From contig CAIOFV010000162.1 of the NCBI GenBank assembly GCA_903857665.1, forward strand, positions 1 through 43,689: a stretch of DNA of 43,689 bases, in the 5' to 3' direction. Shown in pieces: positions 27,189 through 37,503 of this stretch (positions within the stretch are counted from its first letter, which is position 1; each line of letters begins with the position of its first letter). Made by a program: the position numbers and the translations under genes. Below the pieces are notes generated by a model. That model was not told where the DNA came from. It saw nothing but the letters and a program-made list of their open reading frames with translations, and made no database searches. Source of the DNA: an uncultured Myxococcales bacterium. Its GTDB lineage: Bacteria; Myxococcota_A; UBA9042; DTJE01.

Positions 27189-27397
27189 AACGTCTCCCGG
27201 CCATCCTTCTGGCCGTGCTGACCGTCGCGACGCTGGCGATCGTCGCCTGGGGCCTCACGGAAGGCTCGGCCGGCCCCGGCGCCGCCGGAGGCACGGCGGG
27301 CCTGCGCACTGTCGATGTCGATCGCTACCTCCGGCGGGTGCAGGAAGGCACCCTGTCGGACCGGGACGCGCGGTGGTGGGTCCCGGTCCCGCCGTGA
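27185..27397 (+). CDS. Small single-pass membrane protein closing the radical SAM operon (70 aa)
   Basis: GTG 27185 overlaps the stop of the large fusion gene (GTGA) and follows AGGAGG at 27175-27180. The 70-residue product has one hydrophobic segment (residues 4-23), a Gly/Ala-rich linker and a polar tail (VDVDRYLRRVQEG, then LSDRDARWW). It should be a bitopic inner-membrane protein or an exported peptide. I do not recognise the family. Size and plan match the other small protein of the operon (21722-21940), but the sequences are not clearly alike. Overlap with the upstream gene suggests coupled translation and possibly a complex with the FMN/Fe-S fusion. Confidence 0.7.
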   Translation: MKRLPAILLAVLTVATLAIVAWGLTEGSAGPGAAGGTAGLRTVDVDRYLRRVQEGTLSDRDARWWVPVPP

Positions 27398-27449
27398 TCC
27401 GGGGTCGCTTCCGGCCGATCCGACCGCAGGTGCCCCGGGGCCGGAGGGG

Positions 27450-27478
27450 TTCCCCGCGGGCCGCACCTGCGCTATCGT
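27450..27478 (+). promoter_or_regulatory. Weak candidate promoter before xseB
   Basis: TTCCCC (27450-27455), a 17-bp spacer and TATCGT (27473-27478) stand just before the xseB start. The match is weak; xseB could equally be read through from the preceding operon, 107 bp upstream. Confidence 0.25.
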
Positions 27479-27504
27479 CGGTGCTCCCTGGATCGAGGTG
27501 CCCC

Positions 27505-27765
27505 GTGGCCGACGCCCCCGTGCCTGTCGAGTCGATGGATTTCGAAACGCTGTTGAAGGAACTGACCCAGGCGGTCGAGCGGTTGGAGCGGGGAAACCTG
27601 CCCCTCGAGGAATCGATCGCGCTGTACGCCCGCGGCGCCGAACTGCTGAAGGGCGCGCGCGGTGTGCTGGACGGCGCCCAGGCACGCCTGGAAGTCCTGA
27701 TGGCTACGCCCGAGGGGCTGGCCACGAAGGAACTGGACCCCGAGGAGTTCCTGAAGGATCGGTAG
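27505..27765 (+). CDS. xseB: Exodeoxyribonuclease VII small subunit
   Basis: The 86-residue product has the hallmark of XseB: a short helical hairpin with DFETLLKELTQAVERLERG and LPLEESIALYARGAELL. With XseA it forms the ExoVII nuclease, which degrades single-stranded DNA to short oligonucleotides in the cytoplasm. GTG 27505 is chosen from GAGG at 27495-27498 and from typical family length (about 80 residues). The large subunit gene is not in this window, so the pair is split. The gene is convergent with the FAD-linked oxidase gene downstream. Confidence 0.93.
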   Translation: MADAPVPVESMDFETLLKELTQAVERLERGNLPLEESIALYARGAELLKGARGVLDGAQARLEVLMATPEGLATKELDPEEFLKDR

Positions 27766-27786
27766 GGCCGGCGGGGCGGGAACGGA

Positions 27787-27822
27787 GCGGGGACGGGTAC
27801 GGGTGCGGGGACGGGTACGGGG
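27787..27822 (+). repeat. 18-bp tandem repeat, two copies
   Basis: The unit GCGGGGACGGGTACGGGT occurs at 27787-27804 and again, with one change at the last base, at 27805-27822. It lies between the convergent xseB and oxidase genes. The same GGGTAC/GGGAC words recur, inverted, upstream of the oxidase gene at about 29254-29330. Confidence 0.8.
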
Positions 27823-27845
27823 TCGGGGACCCAGGGTCCCCGACC
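27821..27845. terminator. Perfect palindrome, candidate two-way terminator
   Basis: GGTCGGGGACCC, a central A, then GGGTCCCCGACC form a perfect 25-bp palindrome. It starts 56 bp after the xseB stop and ends 3 bp from the oxidase stop. In RNA it would give an 11-bp GC hairpin from either strand. There is no T tract, so it is not a classic intrinsic terminator; it may still end or protect both convergent transcripts. Confidence 0.55.
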
Positions 27846-27848
27846 GGA

Positions 27849-29204
27849 CTACAGGATCTTGCCGGGGTTCAGGATGCCGGCAGGATCAAACACCGCCTTC
27901 AAGGCCCGCAGGTAGGGCAGCATGGCGCCGGCCGTGGCCAGGTAGGCCTCCCGGTTGCCCAGGCCCACGCCGTGCTCCCCCGACACCGCGCCTCCCTGTC
28001 GCGCCGCCTCGACGCACAGGCCCACCTTCCAGGCCCGGGCCTCGTCCGCAGGCCAGGCCCCCGTGCCGGCCAGGGGGGCCAGGAAGTGCAGGATGCCCAG
28101 GCCCGCGTGACCGAACACGTGCAGCCTCCTGCCCCGCGCCGCGGCCCGCTGCTGCGCGGCAGCCACGAACGCGGCCAGGCGGGGCAGGGGGATCGCCGCG
28201 TCGGTCCGGACCACTCCCGCCGGGTGCGCCGACTCCCTCACCGCGCGGGTCAACCGGTGCCGCAGGTCCCACGGGTCGGTCGTGCCATCGACGGCCCGTC
28301 CTCCGAAGGACGTCGCGATGTCGCGGGCCGCGACGAGCGCTGACGCGCACTCGGCTTCGCGCCCGTGGACCTCGATCAGCAGCAGGTCACCCTCGGGGGC
28401 GCCGGCCGCGTCCGCGCCTGTGCGCACCAGGTCCACGGTGCCGCGATCCACCACCTCGACCGCCGCCAGATCGGGGACCGCCAGCAGCAGGTCGGCCACG
28501 CATGCGCACGCCGTCCCGAGGCCGTCGAACGTCCACGCCGCCCGCTGCCGGGCCTCGGGCACCGGGCACAGGCCCAGCGTGACCTCGGTGACGATCCCCA
28601 GGGTCCCTTCCGACCCGACGAAGACCTGCGTCAGATCCACGCCGATGCTGGTCTTGGGCAGGCGGGAACCCGTGCGCAGCACCTGGCCGTCCCCGGTGAC
28701 CACGGTCAGCCCGCGCACCCACCGCCGGGTCCCTCCATACCGCACCGCGAACAGGCCCCCCGCGTCGGTCGCCACCATGCCGCCGATCGTGGCCGCGTCC
28801 GCCGATCCCCCGGGCGTCGGCGGGAAGAACAGGCCGGTCGGGCGAAGGCGGTCGTTCAGGCGGTCGAAGATCACCCCGGCCTCGACGACCGCCAGCCGTT
28901 CCTCGACGGAGGCCTCGATGACCCGGGACAGGCCGGACAGGTCCACGACGATGGCCCCAGGCGAGGGCACCGACGACCCTTCGAGGCTGGTCCCGCCGCC
29001 CCGGGCCGTCAGTGGTACGCCCGCGTCGCGACAGGCCCGAACCACCGCCGCCACGTCCTCCGTGTGTCGGGGCCGGACCAGCGCGCGCGGTTGCACCGGC
29101 GCCATGTCTGATTCGTCATGCGAGGCCGCGGACACCCGGGCGCCCTCCACGTCGACGCGGTCGTCCCCCAGGATCCCGGCCAGAGCGCGAACCAGCGAGT
29201 CCAT
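27849..29204 (-). CDS. FAD-linked oxidase/dehydrogenase, glycolate/D-lactate dehydrogenase (GlcD-like) type
   Basis: The product has 451 residues. The start is the ATG read from 29204, with GGAGG about six bases upstream. Residues 38-215 are a PCMH-type FAD-binding domain with LTARGGGTSLEG (65-76), GGSADAATIGGMVATDAGG (132-150) and VGSEGTLGIVTEV (197-208). Residues 216-451 are the FAD-linked oxidase C-terminal domain with SGEHGVG (408-414) and a terminal DPAGILNPGK. The usual HAGDGNLH motif reads HAGLGILH (366-373), so the conserved Asp and Asn are replaced and substrate or metal binding may differ. Enzymes of this family oxidise 2-hydroxy acids; the exact substrate cannot be told. It lacks GlcE/GlcF neighbours and stands alone, on the opposite strand, between GC-rich repeats. 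Confidence 0.9.
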   Translation of the reverse strand: MDSLVRALAGILGDDRVDVEGARVSAASHDESDMAPVQPRALVRPRHTEDVAAVVRACRDAGVPLTARGGGTSLEGSSVPSPGAIVVDLSGLSRVIEASVEERLAVVEAGVIFDRLNDRLRPTGLFFPPTPGGSADAATIGGMVATDAGGLFAVRYGGTRRWVRGLTVVTGDGQVLRTGSRLPKTSIGVDLTQVFVGSEGTLGIVTEVTLGLCPVPEARQRAAWTFDGLGTACACVADLLLAVPDLAAVEVVDRGTVDLVRTGADAAGAPEGDLLLIEVHGREAECASALVAARDIATSFGGRAVDGTTDPWDLRHRLTRAVRESAHPAGVVRTDAAIPLPRLAAFVAAAQQRAAARGRRLHVFGHAGLGILHFLAPLAGTGAWPADEARAWKVGLCVEAARQGGAVSGEHGVGLGNREAYLATAGAMLPYLRALKAVFDPAGILNPGKIL

Positions 29205-29253
29205 TTCGTCCTCCGCCTTCCGAAGACTAGCCGAAACCGCGGGTGTTCGTCGA

Positions 29254-29330
29254 CGTCCCCGTCCCGCCCCGTCCCCGTACTCGTTCCACGTTCTCGTCCC
29301 ACGTACCCGTGCCCGTACCCGTACCCGCCT
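29254..29330. repeat. Degenerate GTACCC/GTCCC repeat tract
   Basis: The + strand carries repeated words such as CCCCGTCCC, CCCGTAC and GTACCCGT. This is the complement of the GGGTACGGG words found at 27787-27822 beyond the other end of the oxidase gene. It makes up most of the 191-bp gap between the divergent oxidase and TPR-lipoprotein genes. Confidence 0.7.
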
Positions 29331-29333
29331 CTG

Positions 29334-29356
29334 CCCCCGCCCCCGCCCCCCCTCCC
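29334..29356 (-). other. G-quadruplex-forming motif (minus strand)
   Basis: On the + strand there are C-runs of 5, 5, 7 and 3 separated by single bases (29334-29356). The minus strand therefore has four G-runs with one-base loops, a strong quadruplex pattern. It ends 5 bp before the candidate -35 box at 29361, in the divergent gap between the oxidase and TPR-lipoprotein genes. Confidence 0.55.
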
Positions 29357-29360
29357 TCCA

Positions 29361-29389
29361 TTGACAACCGCCCCTTCCTCGCCCACATT
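29361..29389 (+). promoter_or_regulatory. Putative promoter with perfect -35, possibly leaderless transcript
   Basis: TTGACA (29361-29366) is a perfect -35; 17 bp later CACATT (29384-29389) is a weak -10. Transcription would begin near 29396, which is the likely GTG start codon of the next gene, and there is no ribosome-binding site before it. A leaderless mRNA is possible. Confidence 0.4.
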
Positions 29390-29395
29390 CGCCTC

Positions 29396-30355
29396 GTGAT
29401 TGGCAGCACCCACATCGCCGCGGGTCGGCGTCTCCCGGCCCTGGCCCTCGTCCTGGTCCTCTGCGCCGCAGCGTGCGCGATGGCCCCGGCCCGCGCCGTC
29501 CGCGACCGGGCCCTGACGGACCTCGACATCGCGATCGGGCAGCAGCGTTTCGCCGAGGCCGAAATCCTGGCGCGGCGCATCCTGCCGGGGACCGACGGGC
29601 GCCTGGACGAACGGTGCCCCGCGCTGCTGGGCCTGGCCCGAGCGGTGGAAGGGCAGGGGAGGACGGGCGAGGCGCTGGACCTGCTGGCCGCCCTCGGACG
29701 GGAATGTGCGTCGGTCCCGGAGGCCTCGGCCCGGGGCCTCGTCGAGGTGGCTCTGCTGGCCGAGCGCCTGGGCGACCGCGCGGTGGCCCTGCGCGCCTGG
29801 GCCCGGGTCGTGACGGCCTTCCCCGACGACCCGGCCGCACATCGCGGCGCCGTCGAGATCCGCACCCTGCGGCTGGATGCCGGCGGCCCCGACGCCGCCG
29901 TCGAGGCCCTGCGTCGCCTGTACCGCGCCGTGCCGGATCGCGACGTGTCGCCGTACCTGCTGTTCCTGGCGGCCGGCCTCACCGAACCCGCACGACCGGC
30001 GGCCGCGCTGGCCCTGTACCTGCGCATCGTCGATGCCCACTCCGCGTCCGGCCTGGCCAACGACGCGATGCTCGCCGCCGCGCGCCTGTCGCTGGCCCTG
30101 GGGCACGCCCCGGAGGCCGCCAGCCTCGCCGAGCGCCTGCTGTCCCAGCGTCAGTGGTCGTACCTGCTGGGTTCCTACGAGCTGGACCTGTACCCGGACG
30201 CGGCGTTCCTGAGGGCCGAAGCCGCCGCCGCCGCCCGCGAACCCCCTTCCGCAGTGGCCGACTGGTACGATGCCTTCGTCCGGTGGTTCCCGCACGATTC
30301 CCGGGCGCCGCTGGCTCGGAAGCGCGCCGCCGAGGCCCTCGCGAACCGGCCCTGA
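29396..30355 (+). CDS. TPR-like repeat lipoprotein
   Basis: From GTG 29396 the product has 319 residues. It begins with a basic N-terminus and a hydrophobic run (PALALVLVL) ending in CAAAC, a probable lipoprotein signal. In-frame codons further upstream translate the GC repeat tract into Val-Pro runs and are rejected as coding. The mature part is Ala/Leu/Arg-rich helical repeats of the tetratricopeptide type (about residues 40-300), for example RFAEAEILARRIL and PAAALALYLRIVDAHS. There is no catalytic motif. It is likely a periplasmic or outer-membrane-anchored adaptor. Start choice is uncertain because no ribosome-binding site is visible. The next gene, glyQ, is 105 bp away with its own promoter. 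Confidence 0.75.
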   Translation: MIGSTHIAAGRRLPALALVLVLCAAACAMAPARAVRDRALTDLDIAIGQQRFAEAEILARRILPGTDGRLDERCPALLGLARAVEGQGRTGEALDLLAALGRECASVPEASARGLVEVALLAERLGDRAVALRAWARVVTAFPDDPAAHRGAVEIRTLRLDAGGPDAAVEALRRLYRAVPDRDVSPYLLFLAAGLTEPARPAAALALYLRIVDAHSASGLANDAMLAAARLSLALGHAPEAASLAERLLSQRQWSYLLGSYELDLYPDAAFLRAEAAAAAREPPSAVADWYDAFVRWFPHDSRAPLARKRAAEALANRP

Positions 30356-30407
30356 TCCCGTGCTCCGGACCCCTCGCGTCGGGGCGCCTCCCATCGCCCG
30401 CTCTCCC

Positions 30408-30434
30408 TTGCGCCGCTGGCCCACCTCTGATAAC
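30408..30434 (+). promoter_or_regulatory. Putative promoter of glyQ-glyS-ppdK
   Basis: TTGCGC (30408-30413) and GATAAC (30429-30434) are separated by 15 bp, slightly short. The -10 resembles GATAAT and GATAAA of the promoters at 52-80 and 39826-39854. The leader would be about 20 nt, too short for a T-box or other riboswitch. Confidence 0.45.
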
Positions 30435-30460
30435 TTTGCGCGGCCCCGAGGGAGGCACCC

Positions 30461-31312
30461 ATGACGTTCCAGGACGTGATCCTCCGGCTCCAGCAGTTCT
30501 GGGCCCAGCGCGGTTGCCTGATCACGCAGCCGTACGACCTGGAAAAAGGCGCCGGCACGTTCAACCCCAAGACGTTCCTGCACTGTCTGGGGCCGAAGCC
30601 GTGGAACTGCGCCTACGTGGAGCCGTCGCGTCGCCCGACCGACGGCCGGTACGGCGACAACCCCTTCCGGCTGCAGCACTACTACCAGTTCCAGGTGGTC
30701 CTGAAGCCGGCGCCGCTGAACGTCCAGGAACTGTACCTGGAAAGCCTCTACGCGCTGGGCATCGACCCCCGCGAGCACGACATCCGGTTCGTCGAGGACG
30801 ACAGGGAATCGCCGACGCTGGGGGCCTGGGGCCTGGGCTGGGAGGTCTGGGTCGATGGCATGGAAGTGACGCAGTTCACCTACTTCCAGCAGTGCGGCGG
30901 CTACGACCTCAGCCCGATCACCGCGGAACTCACCTACGGCCTCGAGCGCATCACGATGTACCTGTCGGGCATCGACAACGTGTACGACCTGGAGTGGGGC
31001 CACGGCGTCAAGTACGGCGACGTGCACCACCGGTCGGAGGTCGAGTTCAGCACGTACAACTTCGAGCGGGCGGACGTCCCGCTGCACTTCGACCTGTTCA
31101 ACCGGTACGAAGGCGAGTGCCAGCGCCTGCTGGCCATGGGCGACCTGGCCCTGCCGGCCTACGACTACTGCATGAAGTGCTCCCACGCCTTCAACGTGCT
31201 GGACGCACGCGGCGCCATTTCGGTGACCGAGCGCCAGTCGTACATCGGGCGCGTCCGGGCGCTGGCCCGCGGCTGCGCCAAGGCGTACCTCGAAGGCCAG
31301 GGCGGCGCCTGA
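30461..31312 (+). CDS. glyQ: Glycyl-tRNA synthetase alpha subunit
   Basis: The 283-residue product has the usual length of GlyQ and its class II catalytic core. The start is [19 protein letters not shown], followed by [16 protein letters not shown] and [17 protein letters not shown], then [12 protein letters not shown] (motif 2 region) and [12 protein letters not shown] (motif 3). It forms the alpha subunit of the alpha2beta2 enzyme that charges tRNA-Gly in the cytoplasm and makes glycyl-adenylate. ATG 30461 follows GAGGGAGG (30448-30455). The beta subunit gene begins 23 bp after the stop. Nothing about the sequence is odd. Confidence 0.98.
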   Translation: MTFQDVILRLQQFWAQRGCLITQPYDLEKGAGTFNPKTFLHCLGPKPWNCAYVEPSRRPTDGRYGDNPFRLQHYYQFQVVLKPAPLNVQELYLESLYALGIDPREHDIRFVEDDRESPTLGAWGLGWEVWVDGMEVTQFTYFQQCGGYDLSPITAELTYGLERITMYLSGIDNVYDLEWGHGVKYGDVHHRSEVEFSTYNFERADVPLHFDLFNRYEGECQRLLAMGDLALPAYDYCMKCSHAFNVLDARGAISVTERQSYIGRVRALARGCAKAYLEGQGGA

Positions 31313-31335
31313 CCCGGACTCCGGAGGACACGGAC

Positions 31336-33483
31336 GTGATTCAGACGCGAGACCTCCTGCTGGAAATCGGAACCGAGGAGATCCCGGCGCGCATGCTGGA
31401 CAACGGCGTGGCCGACCTCGCCCGGCTGCTGGTCGAGGTCCTGACGGGCGCCGGGCTGGCCCCGGCGGGCGTGGAAACGTTCGCGACCCCGCGGCGCATG
31501 TGCGTGCGGCTGGCGGGCCTTGCGATCGCGCAGGCCGATCGCGAAGAAATCCAGACCGGGCCGCTGGTGTCCGTCGCGTTCGGTCCCGATGGCGTCGCCA
31601 CCAAGGTCGGCGAGGGCTTCGCCCGTTCCCGCGGCGTGGGCCCCTCGGCGCTGGAACGCATCCCCGGCCCGAAGGGGGAGGTCGTCGCGGTCCGCAAGGC
31701 CGTGACGGGCCGTCCCACCGCGGACGTGCTGGCCGAGTCGCTCCCCGTGATCCTGGGCCGCCTGACCTTCCCGAAGTCGATGCGATGGGCTTCGGGCACG
31801 GGGCCGTTCGTGCGCCCGGTGCACTGGATCGTCGGCCTGTTCGGCACCGACGTCGTGCCGTTCACGTTCGTGGGCATCGAATCGGGGCGCACGACCTGCG
31901 GCCATCGCTTCCTGTTCCCGGATCCGGTCGACCTGTCGGACCCGTCGGTGTACGAAGCCACGCTGCGCGATCGCGGCGTGGAACCCGTCCCCACCGCCCG
32001 GAAGGCGGCGATCGTGGTCGCGATGGCCGCCGCCGAGCGCGAGCACGGCTGCCGCTTCCTGCCCAACGACGCGCTGCTCCACGAGGTGTCCAACCTCGTT
32101 GAAATGCCCGTGTTCGCCATCGCCCGCTTCGACGAGGACTTCCTGCGCCTGCCGCGCGAGGTGCTGGTCACGGCCATGGGCGCCCACCAGCGCTTCTTCG
32201 CGATGGAGGACGACCAGGGCCGCCTGATGCGCAGCTTCGGCGTGGTCAGCAACACGAAGGCCCGCGACATGTCCGTGGTGGCCCGCGGCAACGAACGCGT
32301 GATCGCCGCCCGCCTGTTCGACGCGCGCTTCTTCTATCAGCAGGACCGCAAGCACGGCCTGGCGTCGCTGAAGGACCGCCTGCCCGAGCGCCTGTTCCTG
32401 AAGGGCGTGGGCGACATGGCCGTCAAGTCGGGCTGGGTGAAGGACCTGGCGCTGGCCCTGTGCGACGCCGCCGGTGTCGCCGCGGACGTCCGTGCCACCG
32501 TCGCCGAGTCGGCCGACCTCGCGAAGGCCGACCTGATGTCCGCGATGGTCGGGGAATTCCCGGAATTGCAGGGGATCATGGGCGCCTACTACGCCCGCCC
32601 GGCCGGCGAGCCCGAAACCCCGGTCGCCACCGCGATCCGCGAGCACTACCTGCCCCGGTTCTCGGGCGACGCGATCCCGTCGACCGCCGCCGGCGCGATC
32701 CTCGCGGTCAGCGACCGCCTGGACAGCATCTTCCGGTGCTTCAAGGCCGGCGCGATCCCCACCGGCTCGAAGGACCCGCTGGCCCTGCGCCGCGCGGCGA
32801 TCGGCCTGCTGCGGATCTGCATGGGCCGCCCCGAGCTGCAGTCCATCGCCTTCGGGCGCCTGCTGGCGCTGATCCACGATGACAAGGCTGCGGACCTCGC
32901 TCCCGCACTTCAGTCCTTCTTCGAGGACCGCTTCCGCGGCATCCTGGCGGAAGACTTCGGGGTGCCGACCGACTTCGCCAACGCCATCACCCCGCTGCTG
33001 GCGACAGGTGCGCCTGGCGACCTGGCCGTCCGCGCCCGGGCGCTGGCCGACTTCGCGACCGGCACGTCGGATTTCCGCGACTTCCTGGACAACGTGTTCA
33101 AGCGCGTCGGCAACCTGCTGAAGCAGGCCGACGAGAAGCTGCCCGGCTGGCGCGCCCAGGCGGAAGCCGCGGGGCTGCTGTCCGTCGACGCCGATCACAC
33201 CGGTGCGCTGGCAAACGACCTGGAAAAGGCCGTGGAATCCACCCGGCACGCCGCGCTCGGCGCCTACCACCTCGCCCGCGAGTCCGGCGCCTACACGGAA
33301 CTGATCGCGGCGATGTACTCGTTCAAGGACCCCCTCGCGCGGTTCTTCGGGACCGGTCGCGACGGCGTCCCCGTCCTCATCGAGGCCGACGAGGGCCTGC
33401 GGCTGGCGCGGCTTGCGCTGCTCCATCGCGTCCAGGCCCTCTTCGATTGGTTTGCCGAGTTCGGCAGGATTTCAACGAGGTGA
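31336..33483 (+). CDS. glyS: Glycyl-tRNA synthetase beta subunit
   Basis: The 715-residue product begins at GTG 31336 (CCGGAGGA at 31321-31328). Opening DLLLEIGTEEIPARML is the GlyS signature; PKSMRW and RPVHWIVGLFG also fit. The central region includes the HD-like domain and the C-terminal 130 residues match the DALR anticodon-binding domain (FRDFLDNVFKRVGNLLKQAD nearby). The subunit recognises tRNA-Gly and completes the alpha2beta2 synthetase. Length is normal for the family. The stop TGA is part of the GAGGTGA ribosome-binding site of ppdK, so the two genes are tightly linked. Confidence 0.97.
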   Translation: MIQTRDLLLEIGTEEIPARMLDNGVADLARLLVEVLTGAGLAPAGVETFATPRRMCVRLAGLAIAQADREEIQTGPLVSVAFGPDGVATKVGEGFARSRGVGPSALERIPGPKGEVVAVRKAVTGRPTADVLAESLPVILGRLTFPKSMRWASGTGPFVRPVHWIVGLFGTDVVPFTFVGIESGRTTCGHRFLFPDPVDLSDPSVYEATLRDRGVEPVPTARKAAIVVAMAAAEREHGCRFLPNDALLHEVSNLVEMPVFAIARFDEDFLRLPREVLVTAMGAHQRFFAMEDDQGRLMRSFGVVSNTKARDMSVVARGNERVIAARLFDARFFYQQDRKHGLASLKDRLPERLFLKGVGDMAVKSGWVKDLALALCDAAGVAADVRATVAESADLAKADLMSAMVGEFPELQGIMGAYYARPAGEPETPVATAIREHYLPRFSGDAIPSTAAGAILAVSDRLDSIFRCFKAGAIPTGSKDPLALRRAAIGLLRICMGRPELQSIAFGRLLALIHDDKAADLAPALQSFFEDRFRGILAEDFGVPTDFANAITPLLATGAPGDLAVRARALADFATGTSDFRDFLDNVFKRVGNLLKQADEKLPGWRAQAEAAGLLSVDADHTGALANDLEKAVESTRHAALGAYHLARESGAYTELIAAMYSFKDPLARFFGTGRDGVPVLIEADEGLRLARLALLHRVQALFDWFAEFGRISTR

Positions 33484-33487
33484 CGTG

Positions 33488-36241
<2,754 letters not shown>

Positions 36242-36246
36242 ACAGC

Positions 36247-37503
36247 ATGGAACGGACCCGGACGGCAGGGATCGGGGCTGGCGGGGGGGTGGCCCTCGCG
36301 GCCCGAGCTGCGCTCGTCGCCCTCGCGGCGTGCGGCCAGGTCCGAGGCGAAGTGCCCGACACCAAGGTGTTCTCCTACCCGACGTCGGTGGTCGCCGACC
36401 CGGCCGGCGACGCCGTGTACGTGGTATCCACGAACTTCGACAGCCGGTGGCAGTTCGGCTGGGTCACGCCCATCGACGGGGCCGGGGACACGGTGCTGGA
36501 CAAGGCCGCGGTGGAAACCGGGTCGTTCGCCGGCCAACCCGCGTTCGAGGCGCTCGCGGGCAAGGCGTCGCGGATGATCCTGCCGATCCGGGACGATGAC
36601 AAACTGACCCTGATCGACATGGCACGGGACACCAACGGGCAGCCGGTGCTGTCCTGCGGCGCCGCGCTGGCCGACGGGCGCAAGCGCTGCGGCGACGATC
36701 GCAGCATCCCGCTGGGGAGCATCGCCCACGATCCGGACGCCAACGTGATCGCCGTGAACGATCCGTTCGCCATCACGGTGGGCCAGCCGGTGGTGATTCC
36801 CGGCGACAAGGACACCCCGGAAACCCTCGAACGCCCCCTGTACGTCGGGAGCCTGCTCGAGGGCACCCTGCTGGTCTTCGCCCTTCGCGACGGCGGCCAG
36901 CCCGTCTACCAGGGCTACCAGGCCCTGGAGCAGGGCCTCCACACGCTGATCGAGTGGCCGATCTCCGACGACGAGCGCGTGGTGCTGGCGGGGACGCGGT
37001 CCCGGAACGTCATCCACGTGGTGCGGATCGTCCGGAAGGACGGGGCCTGGACTTCGATGACCGAGGAACCCGTGACGATCCCGCAGACCTCCGCCACGGG
37101 GGACTACGTGCGCGGCATGGCGCTGTCGCCCCGCGGCCCCGTCCTGTATGCGGCCTACCGGTCCCCGCCGTCGCTGGTGGTCTTCGACATCCCCGCCGAT
37201 GGTCGGCCCATCCTGCGGAACTTCGTGGCCCTCAACGGCCTGCCTTCCGAGGTCGCGGTCTATGCCCCCGAGGGTGGCCAGGAAATCGTGTACGTAACGG
37301 ATTACGAAGGGGATTCGGTCTACGCCGTGGACCCGGTGATCCCCCAGGTGCTCGACCGGATTTCCGTGGGGCAGGGCCCCTACGGGATCGCCATCGCGGC
37401 CGACCGGGCCTTCGTGGCCGACTTCGAGGAGCAGAAGGTCAGCGTCGTGGCGCTGGGCCTGGCGGACCCCGACCGACACAAGGAAATCAAGAGGCTCCCG
37501 TGA
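36247..37503 (+). CDS. Beta-propeller-like (YVTN/NHL type) lipoprotein
   Basis: The 418-residue product starts at ATG 36247, with AGGAGG at 36231-36236 inside the end of ppdK. The signal peptide ends in LAAC (Cys29), a good lipobox. The mature part has repeated blades: SVVADPAGDAVYVVST, GMALSPRGPVLYAAYRSP, EVAVYAPEGGQEIVYVTDYE and GPYGIAIAADRAFVADFEE. These fit a YVTN/NHL-like seven-bladed propeller, usually a protein- or ligand-binding platform. A disulfide-like Cys pair (SCGAALADGRKRCG) lies near residues 137-150. It is unrelated in function to ppdK but nearly touching it. The stop overlaps the next gene's start (GTGA), so the two lipoproteins are probably made and work together. Confidence 0.85.
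   Translation: MERTRTAGIGAGGGVALAARAALVALAACGQVRGEVPDTKVFSYPTSVVADPAGDAVYVVSTNFDSRWQFGWVTPIDGAGDTVLDKAAVETGSFAGQPAFEALAGKASRMILPIRDDDKLTLIDMARDTNGQPVLSCGAALADGRKRCGDDRSIPLGSIAHDPDANVIAVNDPFAITVGQPVVIPGDKDTPETLERPLYVGSLLEGTLLVFALRDGGQPVYQGYQALEQGLHTLIEWPISDDERVVLAGTRSRNVIHVVRIVRKDGAWTSMTEEPVTIPQTSATGDYVRGMALSPRGPVLYAAYRSPPSLVVFDIPADGRPILRNFVALNGLPSEVAVYAPEGGQEIVYVTDYEGDSVYAVDPVIPQVLDRISVGQGPYGIAIAADRAFVADFEEQKVSVVALGLADPDRHKEIKRLP

Noticed and set aside
29243..29395. N-terminal Val-Pro extension of the TPR lipoprotein
   Set aside because: It is translation of the GC repeat tract and promoter, upstream of a clean signal peptide.
30435..30460. T-box or riboswitch leader before glyQ
   Set aside because: The space from the -10 box to the start codon is only 26 nt.
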